DNA from: Rhodosorus marinus | Lineage: Eukaryota; Rhodophyta; Stylonematophyceae; Stylonematales; Stylonemataceae | Assembly (NCBI GenBank): GCA_029953675.1 | Contig: JAMWBK010000007.1 | Span: 310,001-374,000 of the forward strand | DNA length: 64,000 nucleotides | Direction of reading: 5' to 3' | Shown: positions 21,825 through 33,960 of the stretch, in pieces | How positions within the stretch are numbered: the first letter of the stretch is position 1 | How the letters are laid out: each line of letters starts with the position of its first letter | Position numbers and translations under genes: made by a program | The notes under the pieces: generated by a model | Seen by the model: the letters and a program-made list of their open reading frames with translations, nothing else | Databases searched by the model: none | Told to the model about the DNA's origin: nothing

Positions 21825-24608
21825 TCTTTCTTCAACAACAGTCAAAACCCTTTCCCAACCACGGTGCTCAGTCCCCCCCTAACGGCAAACCAATCCTACT
21901 CGTCAATACAGACGAGAGTTGTCACAAAGCCTAAACAGATCGCGCGTTGCGCCGAGACTTGACTCTGCCTGTTTGCCTTTCCTGTCCAGTAATTCCTAAG
22001 CACAAGCAGCACCAACTTGAAGCAACCTTAAGGCTTCTACCAAAAGGTCAACAACAGGTAGTAGGGACGCAATCCTTCATCCTCTGCAGGCACCCCAGTC
22101 CACCAGCTGGCGAGTTGGTAGGAAGAAGCGATGTGCTTTGGGTTATTTTGATCCTTTCTTCAAGATTCCTTTGGATCAAAGCTTGTCAAGTGGTACGGAG
22201 TTTCACCACTAGTCCCCGCTAGGGAGTATTCAGCTTCTCTAACGACCTCCCGGCCAGAAGAACAGCGGCCAGTCAGAGAACTGCTTGAGGTTGTCGTTAA
22301 AGAAGCTGAACCCTTCCCGGCGGAGACGGACTTGCGTATACCTCTCCATGTTCCTCAGCGGCTCATGTCAAGTGTGCGGACTTGGTCGCGTGCGTGACTA
22401 ACAGAGTTTTCTCCCTGGGAGCAGGCTATTACATCGCTCAACTATGCCCCTCGTCTGATCGTTTTCATCGGACTCCGTAGATCGATTGAGCGATGGGAAA
22501 AGCCGGACCTTTCGTAGAAGGTAGTTGCGAGTATTGAACGAGCTGGTTGAATATCAAGCTTGTCTGCGGGGCTTTCGACGGCGTTTTGCAAAGATCATTG
22601 GAGCTGTTGATATGAATCCCGGCCCGTTGCATTTGCAAGGTCCAAGGAGGGGCGCATCAGTACGATACATTCTGGAACGCAGCGGAGATCCTTCTGGAGA
22701 ACAAGCACAAGTGGATCGGCCGACCCTCAGTACGCGGCGACAGCGTGAGGTTCTAAACTTGCCCTTGGCCAAGCACAAAATTGGGAAAGTAGACAAGCCG
22801 ATTGCAACATGCCCTATTGTAGCGTCTCGGTGACGGTCGTGAGTTACGTGCGATGTTCCATAAATTCCCAACAAGCCCTGCAGATAAGGTTATCCGTCCC
22901 CAACCCACTCCCGTGGTGTAACAAAGCAAGAGTTTGAGAGCTTGGCCAGAGCTGGGGTGAGGCGTCATGCCCACCTGACGGGGGAAGTAGCTCGGATCTC
23001 TGTGAAGGCTCTGTCAAGGTTTTCGGCGTTTGCAATCAACGTTACGCCTTTGAAACGCGCAGATCACGGTCTTCTCAACCTATTTTGCCATCTGTCTGAC
23101 GGCACTACCGAACGGGCTTTGGAATCGTTTTGCTGAGCATCCTGCAGAATTTCTAGTGTCTTTACCTCGGGTTTTATCTTTCGCGCACTGCGTTACTCTA
23201 GTCGCTTTGCTGCATAGACTGGCTACGGCCGCCCTGGCTTGTATTCTTTGGATCGTAGTACCTGCTCATTAAACACCACCGCCAAATGTTCGGGCGTGTG
23301 TGCTCACGTACGGCGTCTTTCAGCGCTCAAGCGCTAGATTTCCAGTGCCATAAGCTTAGTCCTTTGACGCGCTGAGCACAGGAACGATACAGCCCAGGCC
23401 AAGCACACCACAGCTCGGTGTCTCGGGCTTTCGAAAGCGTGCTTATCACCAACTTCACCACTTACATACGCTAAAAATCCTCTATGTTGTGAACAGCGAG
23501 AATTGATTTCTCGAAATGTAGAATTTACATAAAAAATTTAACTAAATGGCTCGCATGGAAACTCTACATGACTCGTGAAGTAGATTTTTAATAAGGAAGA
23601 TTCTTCGGTCGGTCGAGGGCGGCTTGAGCTCAGTGCCGGAGCCTTGTGAGTAGGCGTTAACAACGAGCGTTCGATTTGTCTTCATTCAGCCAAGCTGGTG
23701 AATGATAAATGATCCTATGTTCAAGTACTAGAGCTTCTAATGACAGTCTTTGGAGAGAAGTTTGGTGAGATCCTCCTGCCACTCGAACTACGCTCTCAAA
23801 CTCTGAGGAAAGTTTTCCGTCAACGAAAATTTTTTTCGTTCCCTTTTTTGTACCCGTCTCAGACATGGCCTTGAAAAACGCGCCCTGGACCCAAATTTTA
23901 TACACATTTTTGCTTTGTGCGAAATTGTGAGACTCCAAGGGGGGGAGGGTGGGGAGGGGTTAAGTCGAAGGCCCTTCCACACGGGAAAATTTGCCACGAT
24001 TAGCTTTTTTTTGCTTGGCCCGCGTCTTTGGGAGTTGGGAAGTTTTACGTCGGGGCAAGGTGACAGGATACGTGCGAGGAAATTTTGGGAACATTGGCTT
24101 CAGAATCATGTTTTCTTGGATTTTTGGGAGGGGTGGAGTTTGACTGGGCCAATGTGAGGTGTAACATTCGTGGGTGGCGGTCGATGATAAAGGTTGAGAC
24201 GTCTTCGACGAAGTTCGGGGGAGACAGATGAGGAGGAGGTAGTGAGGCGGAGCACGTTGTGCTAGAGTAGTATCTTTGTTTTGTTTGGGGGGATGGGGGG
24301 GGAGGGAGGGAGGGAAGGAGGGGCAGGCGAGAGTTTTTCAATGTTTTAGATTTTTTGGCTTGCTTGCTTCGGGTTGTTTTGACCCTGCTGGGGTCACACA
24401 CATCAGAAGGAATGTTCTTGAGCAACCTTCTCGGTGGCTGAGAGAGAGTGGGAAAGCTGGAATTTTTGGGGGGCAGGAAAGGATCACGTGGACTGGGGGG
24501 GTTTCACTTTCTCCTGTAAGGAAGGTGTGTGCCTGTTGCCTTTTTCGAGGAGCACCCCCGAGGAATTGGATATTTGGGGTACCCGATAGCTGAGTAGTAT
24601 AAGTCACG
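21825..24608. other. Long intergenic region, partly decayed repeat DNA
   Basis: The first 150 bp are A/C-rich on the plus strand, as expected upstream of the minus-strand LSM8. From 22,000 to 23,450 the sequence has gene-like GC content but broken frames, for example a 102-residue frame at 22525-22833 that resembles nothing known. From about 23,930 to 24,600 the plus strand is strongly G/T-rich, forming the upstream region of the following large gene. Confidence 0.4.
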
Positions 24609-27600
24609 ATGGGAAAGGTTCGAACGAAAAAGCCTGTGGCTCCGGTATGTGAACTCGCTCAAGACGTTTTGCGCACCTCGAACAGGGGTCTGCGGGTGCC
24701 CGGCGAGGGAGGGGCGCAGCATTCGCTAACTTTGAATACGTCTTTTCAACCTTTCTCAGCCGCCTTTCATGCTGGATACCATAAACAGCATTGTTCAGTG
24801 CACAGACGATGAGCAACTACTGTCGATTCTGAAACGATTTGAAGCTCCTTTTCGGTTCGAGAGGGTAAGCTGGTTCTGGATGTGCTTCATCTACTTCGGG
24901 ATTTATTTGTATTTTGACACCAGTGCCTTTGCATGTGCCCTAGGCTGGAGAGAGGAGTTTGTATAATTGGATAGATGTACTTAATCGTATTGATGAAGCG
25001 CTAGAGAAATGTATAGGCAATGAGCCGATGGTGCTCTTGCTCTCCAGCTCAGAAGTAGTCCCGGATGACGAGATCGATGATATTACTCCACGGAAGGAAA
25101 ATTCGGAGTTAATCTATCACTGTCTTCGAGTTACGCTTTTGCTTGTATCAAACGCCTCTGATGACACCAAGAATGTGTATAACTCTGTGGAGGTACGTAT
25201 ACAGCAAAATCTCTGCAAGCTGCTTTTACCGTCGTTGATCCACCATGCGTCAAAATTCGCTTCTCTGATCCGAGTTCTTCTTTTTGGGATAGTACCTGGG
25301 AGATCTGCTGGCAATGGAGGACGAGAAGATCATTCTTCTGGCTCTTGAGATAATCCGATCCTTGTTGCATGGGAATTCAAGGCTGCGACCAACACGGGCT
25401 CATGAGAGCCCGAAGCTTGGGAATATGTTGCTTACCCTTTCACGAGGTTGTTGGGAGAGAGAGGGTGGGCCTGGGCTTGTTGAATGTCTCAGCTCACCAA
25501 CAGTAGCCTTGCCAAGTGAAGGTGGATCAATTCGTTTGTACTTTATGAAAAAGGAGGGCTCTGGTGCCCAGGCGGAGGTTAATGGTAAGCGAAGCTCTAG
25601 CCCTCCTCAGGACGGAATAGTGGCACTTGTAAGTACCTGACGCACGTTGGATCGTTTGAATTTGCCTAGATGCAAGCGTGGAATACGAGACGATGAACCC
25701 CAATGGAAAGAAATCCGTCGTGAGTGTCGATGATGTTAGGACGTTGGCCGGCGATGAGAAATGGTTTATTAAGACCTATTCGAAAGAATTTGACCTTCCG
25801 CGAAGACTTCGGTTCACCATGTCGACACGTTACCGCCGAGCACGGGCGTTTGTTGGGGGATTGGAGGCCAGAACCAGGCACACTAACGTTCGGCTGCTCG
25901 CGCTTGCGACACTAGCGCAAATGCAGTTGTCCCCTGAACCCCTCACGTTCGTATTCTACAGTGAACCAGAGCTTGTGTCGGAATTGGTTGCTCTCTCTCG
26001 TGCGGACGCTGCGGATGGTCTTGCCGACCTACCACTATTTATCCGGATCTCAGCTCTCAAGTGCCTTACCTCAATATCAAACCATGGACAGAGGTTGAAG
26101 CAAGTTATCTCGATCACTGACGTCTCTTCACATAATGGTATCCTGCCGTCGATGCTGAGGTCGGAGATAGCGTTACTATTCAACCGAAATGCTAGTCAAC
26201 AGCCGTCGAAAGCAGAGTTTCCGATGGATTGGGTTGCTTTGAGAGGAATTGAGGGCGAATTTGCACAGGCGGACATTGTCGAAGCTCTCCTAGGGCTGGT
26301 GTTCGCAATTGCCACAGCTTTTCCCATGTCGCAAGGGCCAACCTTTCTTGTCGCTTCAGGCGCTGTAGGTACCATGGTACCTTTGTTGAACGACAGAACA
26401 CCCACGAATTCCAGAGTAGTACTGCACGCGATTTGGGCGTTAAAATGCATCATTGAGAACACTCAAATTTCAACTGGGGCTGCAGCCTTTAGAGACCACT
26501 CAGGCCTTACTTTAATTGCGAGAAGAATAGTGACAGAGGTTTGCGAGTTTGGTCCCAAGGACTTGGAGGATGCGGATGAAGGGGTTGAAGTAGGAGTGCT
26601 TGAAATGAGGGGTGAATCAAGGGAGTTGTATGACAGCCTTGCGCAGAAGGTTCAGCCTCCACCATCTCACGCTCTGAAGACCATGGCCCCAAGCTCTTCA
26701 GCAGCGTCGCGAGGGGCTTTGCCACATTTCAAGTGGGCGCTCTTGAGGGCGCTTCTGCGGCTACTCTCACTTGCGCATCGGAACTCGGGGGGTAGCATTC
26801 GCGAGCTCACTGGGGAGAACTTCTTGAAGGCGCTAAGGATAATTTTGGCAAGACCGTTTTACTTTGGCGGAAGCCTGTTCGCGGCGTCAGCCACTGCCAC
26901 AGCTGACATGGCTCATGCCGAGCCCACTGCAGCGTCGACAATTGCTGAGTCTGGACTTCCACAAGCCATTCTGAAGTCAATAGCCAAGGGACTTCCTCCT
27001 TCTGGTGAAGCTATAAGATGCATTCCAGGTGTTTTGGCTGCAATATGCCTCTCCCCGGCAGCCCTGAAGGATGTAGAAGCTGCAGCGGTCATAATGCCCT
27101 ACATGATGAGACTTTTCACTCCGTTTTATGGCAGAGCTATGCACGGTGAAACCCCTCTCGGAATAGGCACAGCATTGGAGGAGCTCAAGAGACATGTGCC
27201 TTCGCTGCAGATCGAGATTACGAACGCTTTCTTGATGTTCTTGCAGTCGGTAGCGAAGTTCATACGAACTGAAGAGCCTGATTCAGAGTCCACAGATGCG
27301 GACGTCTGCGATGTCGAGAATCCACCGGCCACGGATTCGAAAGCAATGATCGACAAGATGAAGCTCACTGTGGCGTACAATGCGTCGCGACTGGGAGGTT
27401 TTGTGAGCGACATATCAGATAAGGACTATGCGGCTACCCGATCGACCTTGATAAGTTTGTTGGATATCTGCTATGCTCCTGCATTTGCGGGGATTGATTC
27501 GGGAGTTGTCAGCGTGTCTTCATCGTCGCCATCAGCTCCCACGGCAAGCAACACACTGAACTCGATCATCAATGCGATTCGTCGCTTGGACATCAACTTC

Positions 27601-30600
27601 TCTGGTCATTTGTGCAGCTTGCTTTCTGAGCATTTTGTACGTGACACTGAAGCTTTTCTTTACGTGGGGACGAGGTTAGGCGAGAATTGGCTTGACGAGG
27701 AGACCGGCAGAGGATTTCCGTTAAGGGAGCACTCAAACGTAGCCAACGAAGAATCGAGAGAGGATCCAGACTCAGGGACAGAGCCGGTCGAAATCGACTC
27801 GCTACCAAAGGAAGCGGAACCATGTGAAGGGAGTAGTCACAGCCTCGATCAAGCTCCGGCCGACAGTTCCAGTAGAAGCAATGTGGCTGCGAACGTTGTT
27901 GATTGGGCACGCCTAACTGGCCCGAACAGGAGCAGGAGATACCACCAGAGGCGACTGAACGAGTTAGCAAGGAAGCTGCGAGTGAACATTGTCATCTTGA
28001 GTGGGCTTCCCAGAATGCATGATTTTGCCATTGGGTATTGGGGGATAACCGTGGCGCAACAACTGGGAGCAATTATAGCTACCATGGAGAGGGCGTGCAG
28101 GTGGCACCTTGCAAGGGCATTCACTGGTGTGACAGTTGAGATGACGAAGGAGCCTGACTACTTCTTCTCGGCGAAAGTGACCGCAATGAGTAGAAGTCCA
28201 CCGGAGGCCCCTGAGGATGGAACTAAGCATGCGAAGGACGCGGTAGCTAGCGGCGCTGAGACTAGCTCGGGAATGCATGGGAAGAGCAATGCTGAGAAAC
28301 CAGAGCTTGCTTCTAATCGTGAGGAGTTGAATGGACTCGCGTGGTCACTGGCGACGCTCATCGCGTCAACGGAGCGCCTGTATAGGACTTTATCGCGTGA
28401 TTTGACGGCGAAAACGAAGAAGACGTCATCGCGGGAGACGGTGTCTGACAAGGATGTTGACAGCATAAAGAACCTCGCCTCCATGCTTGGCAGGATATTG
28501 ACTACGAACTTGGTTTCTTCTGTTACCATGTGGACCAATGATGATGAGAAGGAGGTGCAGAACTGTTTGGAAGCACCTGAGGCCTGGAATTACTTGCGGG
28601 GGGTACTAAGGGAGATTCGAACTGTACTGTTTGCAAACCCCTGGGGTGATGCGCCGTCGCAAACTCAGCCACTAGTCCTGGAGGCTTTTCTGATGTGGGG
28701 AGGAGGATGCTTCCTTCAGAAGATTCTGTCCCCCCAGGCTCTGCTAGCTGCGACCAAGCCAATACGACCGCTGGCGGAGAACGGGTTCACTAGTGCGGCA
28801 TGGTCGAGCAACGAAGTAGGAGATCTCAAGCAGAGGTCAGATACGGATGCATCAACAAGAGTGCAGGAGCAGGGGGGTGTTTCCAAGTCGAGTCTGATAG
28901 AAGAACACCAGAACGCTCTGATGGTAACTACCGTGATCGACGTCTTGGAATCATTTGGACAGCTTATCTACCGACTGTGTGACTGCGACGGATTGTCGAA
29001 CAGCAATGCAGACTTGTCAAGAATCTGCAAATGGAAAGCTCAAGAGCTTCATCGCACGTCTCAGGTAGTAGCAATACAAGCTCTTGGGAGCATCCTCCAA
29101 GACAACAACGCAATTCTTTGCTCGGACAAGTTACGCGACCAGGTGATTTCGTTCCTCATTGTTTTGATTCACAAAATTGTCGACACACGAGAAGCACTGG
29201 AAAAGGAAGATCGCGGTGCGGCAAATGATATCGATCACGGGGCAGATGGAATGCGTAGACCAAGTGGGGACTGGGGTTTAGACACTGCGTTGCCTGAAAA
29301 CTCGATGCTAACGAGGCTGGTAGGAATGGGTTTCCGGCGTGAGAGAGCTACTTCTGCGCTTCTGAGAGCGGGTCAAAACGGCATCGTGGGCGCGACGGAG
29401 TGGTTGCTTTCGCAGGAGGATGCTGCAAATGAGGATGCGGACGATGCAGAAGACTCGGATGCTCACAATCTTCCGGGAGAGCCATTGAACGGAGGTAGTG
29501 ATATGGAAATCCAAACCGATCAGTCTGTGCTTTCTTCGACGATCGTGAAAGCTTGCTGTTTGTACGAAATTCAGCAGCTGGAGAAGGCGGTAATGATTCA
29601 CGAGAATCAGCATACAACACCTGCTGACGTGAAGGCGATAAAGGAAATGGTCAGGTCGTTTCTTCCTGCTGATTATGTTGACGACAAGAAGGGCAGCTTC
29701 GTCGACAAAAGGAAGTCCCTAGAGCAGCGGAAAACTAGCCCGATCACGAGGCACACCTACCAGGAGACCGTCCAGTCCTTCTTCATATCGCTCAGAGCTC
29801 TTGCGATTTCCGCGGTTAGGCTCTTGTGTAGCAAAGGCGCTTCAAAGGATTCTGCGTATCTTGTCGTCGATCTGAGCACAGCGCTGGAGAAGGGATCCGA
29901 GCTTGACGAGGACTCACAGGAAGTGTTTGCGTCGATTATCATGTCAAGTTTTTCAGGTGTCCTTCAAGACGTTTCCGCTATGAAGCCCTCTGGCGTGATT
30001 GGGAAAGAGCAGAGCACGAAGATCTTTAATATGGCTCAGATAGCTACTGTATGGACCCACCTGGGAGGAGCAAATGCGAGGGAACGGATACGGAAGAAGG
30101 ATGGCCTTGTGTTAATAGTGGACTTCTTGGAGAAGAGCTTCACCCGGTTTTGGGAGGCAAACGGAGCACACTTGGGAGTGTCTCTAACTGATGAGGAGGC
30201 GGCAGAGCCCATTGAAGGCTTAACGTTGACAGAGGAGGGTGGCAGCATGAAGCAAAGAGAGTCAAACGAGTCGGTTACAGTGAAAGAAGCTACAGCTAAG
30301 GTGTGCGCAATGGCTTTGTTGATTCTGGACGGCTTCATTCGCTACTCGAGGACGGATACCTTATCCGAGTTCAGCTCTTCAATCGCGGAGAGCTTGCGTC
30401 CGGACTCCACCTCACGTCCCGGTGAGAGCAAAGCAGCTTCCGAAGCTGATGAGAAGATGGCGGACAGTAGTGCAAGTCGTCCTGAATCCGACAAAACCCT
30501 GGAGGACATTGACGCCGAAGCCAAGGCGAACCTTGAATTGAGGATATCTCAGCTAATCCTGAAGTTGGAACCGGTCACTGTTGGAAAGGGTGTCAAAGGC

Positions 30601-31740
30601 ATCGACTCAGCGGAGATAATGGATATGCTTTTGAAGATGCTGGCCTCACCACTAGCCGAGAATCCGGATTGCTTCATTGCGCTGATACAGATGGCCTGTG
30701 GGTTGACCGAGGACTTCGAGACGGGTAGAATGTTCCTTCAGCGCGGAGGCGTAGAGCTGATTTGGTCGGTCCGGAACGTGAAGAGCTTGTCATGGAAAAA
30801 CGTCAACGGCCTGTTTAGGACGTTGCTAAGGCATTTAGTCGAGGACGACGACACCTTACTGGAAGCGATGGAACAGGAAATTAGATCCCTGCTCAGCGCA
30901 AACCGCTTCTCTAGCCGTTTGAATCTGTTGGGACTGGTGCGGCTCGCGCTTCCGGTTCTACACCGGGATCCAGAATTGTTTGTGAAGGCGGTGGCTAAGA
31001 CCTGTCGACTCAACCCGAGTTTGGAAGCCATAACCGTGCCCGAAGCATTGCCGAAAGTACATGGGGACATTGGTTGGAACGTGCACGAAGTAGTGAGAAT
31101 TCTCGTGGATGGAATGGTTTTGGAACGATACTCGCCTAATCTATCCGAACAGGATTACATGGCCGCTTTGAAGATTACTTCCATAGCATTGTTGAGAGTC
31201 ACGGAGCTCGTGGAGTGGTCGAGCACCTGTGCGAGTGCCTTCCTAATGGCGAAAGTTCGTGCTGACAGTGAAACAGACGCTTTTGACTACGTCTTGAATA
31301 ATCTTCTACCGCTACCCCCTCGCCATCCGCCACCAAAGGAACGCGCGACGTTTGGAATGTTGGAGGACATTTCCGAGGCTTCACGCCAGCTTTTCACAGC
31401 GCTTTGCGGCGTAGGCAGCCACGTGCGAGCGAGAGCAGTTGAAGCGATGGCGAGGGCTTGCGCGCGGGAGGCAGAATCGGAGAATCCTCGAGCGGGGATG
31501 CTGAAGTCAATCGCGATGTGTTTCGCGTTGCTGAAGGAGGAAGCAGTTGCTCTCCTGTTCAAACTCGGCATAGTCGCCAGCATGGCAAGATGCCTGGACA
31601 AGCTGGACTTGAGCGGTGTAGAGGCGGGAGATACGGGGAACGCAGTGCTCAAATCGTTTGTACTCTTAGGACAAGTGGCAACGAATATGCCACCTAGTCA
31701 GAACAACTCTGACGGGACAAGCGAGCCTGAAGCAATGTAG
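24609..31740 (+). CDS. HUWE1/UPL1/Tom1-type armadillo-UBA protein lacking the HECT domain
   Basis: Exons 24609-24644, 24760-24864, 24944-25192, 25293-25584 and 25670-31740 join in phase to 2250 residues; the last exon is one 6-kb frame. The start MGKVRTKKP and the next exons (LNWIDVLNR-type core, seen as YNWIDVLNRIDEALEKCI) match the DUF908 region of HUWE1 and plant UPL1/2. The DUF913-like armadillo region follows, then a UBA domain near residues 1438-1480 (LVGMGFRRERATSALLRA, WLL). Further helical repeats follow and the frame ends at TAG 31738-31740. In the family the HECT ubiquitin-ligase domain lies at the far C-terminus of a 3,300-4,400 residue protein. Here there is no HECT sequence before the next gene, a convergent Myb at 33,309-32,604. 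The product would bind ubiquitin or substrates but could not ligate by itself. Confidence 0.9.
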
Positions 31741-32603
31741 TGGGAAGCTAGATCGTACTCCTGCGAAGATCAACGGATATCTCGCCCTGTAGGACACGTG
31801 CAAAACTAATTAAGAACGTTGGAAGAGAGTGTATATAAAGTGACTTGTTTTGAATAGCAAGCTGTTTTCGTCCGCATGAGGAGTTCCGGTACTCGGCCGA
31901 AGCGCAAGCCGTTGTCCCGCTTTGTATCGGGATGCGTTGCTTCCCCACATCGGGAACCCAGGCTTGCTAGCTGTTCGCATAGGCCGAGGTAGTCAATGAG
32001 CGAGTTGGATAATTAGCTTTTGCCTGTGCCTCCCACTACAGTGGGTTTCCCCCCCCCCCAATGGGTGTCCAAGCAGGGCAGTCGTTTAGGAAGACTATCA
32101 AACGTACATATGGTCGAAACTAAAAGGTACATAAAGATGTTTACTGATGAAGAAAGCACGCGTCCCTGTAGGACTGTGTTTCTTGACTACATATGGATGG
32201 AGGCCAACATGTTGTTCTCCCCGAAACGGTTGAGTTGTTACGCATATACAAAAAAAAACAAACTGAGAAACACACAAGGACAGGTACAAAAAAAGTGAAA
32301 AATACAAATTGCCTGGGATCAGTCTCGGCAACAAGATAGCCCACAACTAGGTGAGCCTTTCGGAAAAAGGGATGCCAAACGCTCCGCCGCTATGTGAAAC
32401 TGGACGACGTGGGGCTGCTGTGTGCCTGCCGTCATCGAGCATTAATAAATGTACAACAAACGAGTCTTGTCGCAGCTGGTATTGCCGCAGGGCACAAAGC
32501 TCAAGAGTTCCGTCTTTCTCCACCCAGGTACCCCAGCATTTGACTTCCAATAGGCGGGCGTACGGGGTCTTGATGTTCGTCCAATCCCGTCCCATGACTC
32601 CGC
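31741..32603. other. Convergent intergenic region
   Basis: This lies between the 3' ends of the UPL-type gene and the minus-strand Myb gene. It holds a run of C with TGGG-CCCA sequence near 32,040 and short frames on both strands. A minus-strand frame (32691-32347) overlaps the Myb 3' end in another frame and could be a further exon of it, but I see no domain. No HECT-like sequence is present. Confidence 0.5.
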
Positions 32604-33309
32604 TCAGTGCGCTTTCAAGTCCATGGCTCGTGCTTGGAGAACCTGGGGAGCTCGTGTGGCGGTCCCTCGGCATTCCTCCTGCTCCTCGCAATTGTTGGAA
32701 ACCTCTGACTCATGGTCCACTTGGTCCAAGGTCTTCTTCGGCAGTCGCTTGTGCTTCAATCTCATTCTCGTCATGTTCCGATATTTGTCCTTCAGATCGA
32801 CCGGTGTTCGCTTCCCATGGAACGGGAAGCTCATCAGAATCTTTTTCCAGCTGCCGACACCAAACTGACTGACGCCCTCCGCTAGATATCTCTCTTCTTC
32901 TTGAGAGAATCTAGTGTAGCTCTGTCTTCGTGAACTGCGAGGTCCAGACGAGGGGGAACTTGAGGCTGAAACTAACCTCTTCGCATGCTGAATCGATCTG
33001 TGAGCTTGCAATTCTGCGCCTGTGAACAAGATTGCATCCGACACAAACTCAGCATTTCTGTTGCAAACTATTGATAGTGATCGCGCGGGGAACTTTACCG
33101 TTGCTTTGCCTGCCGGAAATCGCTGTTCGCGGCCTCCTCGAAGTCGGGTGGGGCTTGGGATCTGCAGGAACCAACGACTCCAGAGTTCCCTCGCTGGAAT
33201 TCTCGTTTCTCATATCCGCTCCACTCGAACTTCCCGCGGGATGCGTCGCAACACTACACAAAATCTCCAACGCCGACATTCCATTTTGATACCCATGCTC
33301 CATTGCCAT
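32604..33309 (-). CDS. Telobox-type Myb/SANT DNA-binding protein
   Basis: Minus-strand exons 33309-33099 and 33019-32604 join in phase to 208 residues. The start was chosen at MAMEHGYQNG; other in-frame ATGs lie further upstream, but that DNA is a CA repeat and C-rich and looks like leader. A single Myb repeat at about 110-165 shows YTRFSQEEERYLAEGVSQFG, GSWKKIL and VDLKDKYRNM. The last is the telobox signature (VDLKDKWRN) of telomere-repeat-binding Myb proteins such as TRF, TRB and TRFL, with Tyr for Trp. It probably binds double-stranded telomeric or telobox promoter DNA. The C-terminus is acidic and charged, and a further 3' exon cannot be excluded. Confidence 0.8.
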
Positions 33310-33960
33310 CAAACCACCACTAACCCCTCCTCCTCTCCCACTACCATGTTCGGCCCCCCAGTCCCGCACCATCATCGCCCTTCCAAAATCAAAACCTCTC
33401 AGCCCGATCAGCTCACCACCATACACTCTCTCTCCCATCACGCCTCTCCAATCACAGAAATCCTCACAACTCCAACATACACACACACACACACACACAC
33501 TCACAACCAGCTCTCCTCTCCAATCCATACTTCACTCAACTGCCCATCCCCTTCACTATGCCCTCTTTAAGAACCCTCAAAAACTCCCAAACTAACCCTG
33601 AAACGCATCCCCTCCCAAAATTCCTACTCGGGAACCTCTCAATTCTTAAAAATATAATAACATTTCCGCACTAATTTTCCCCCGGGCGGCTTTTTCTTTG
33701 AAAGGTTGGTTTTTTCAGCCAACCAAACGAAAAGGCGAAATAGATCTCTTCGTCCGAGTTTAACGGGGGTAATATTTATAAAGGAATAGGAGGAGGAGAA
33801 AGAACAGGGGGTGTTTTTTTAGTATTGAAACGTGTGCAATTTATGAATAACAGAACTTCTATGATCGAAATAAAGTCCATTGTAGGGTAGCGGAAGTAGG
33901 GGGTGGAAGAAGTGATTATTTGGGATGTGGAGAAGGGGTGTGGTAGTGGGGAATGATTTT
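33310..33960. promoter_or_regulatory. C-rich leader of the Myb gene with a CA repeat
   Basis: The plus strand is rich in C and A from 33,280 to 33,600, meaning G-rich on the sense strand of the minus-strand Myb gene. It includes a short (CA)n run at 33477-33500. From about 33,780 the plus strand turns G-rich instead, as if a plus-strand transcript started to the right. Confidence 0.5.

Noticed and set aside
32347-32691. Minus-strand frame overlapping the Myb gene 3' end
   Set aside because: It overlaps the supported Myb exon in another frame and shows no domain. At most it is an unproven extra exon.
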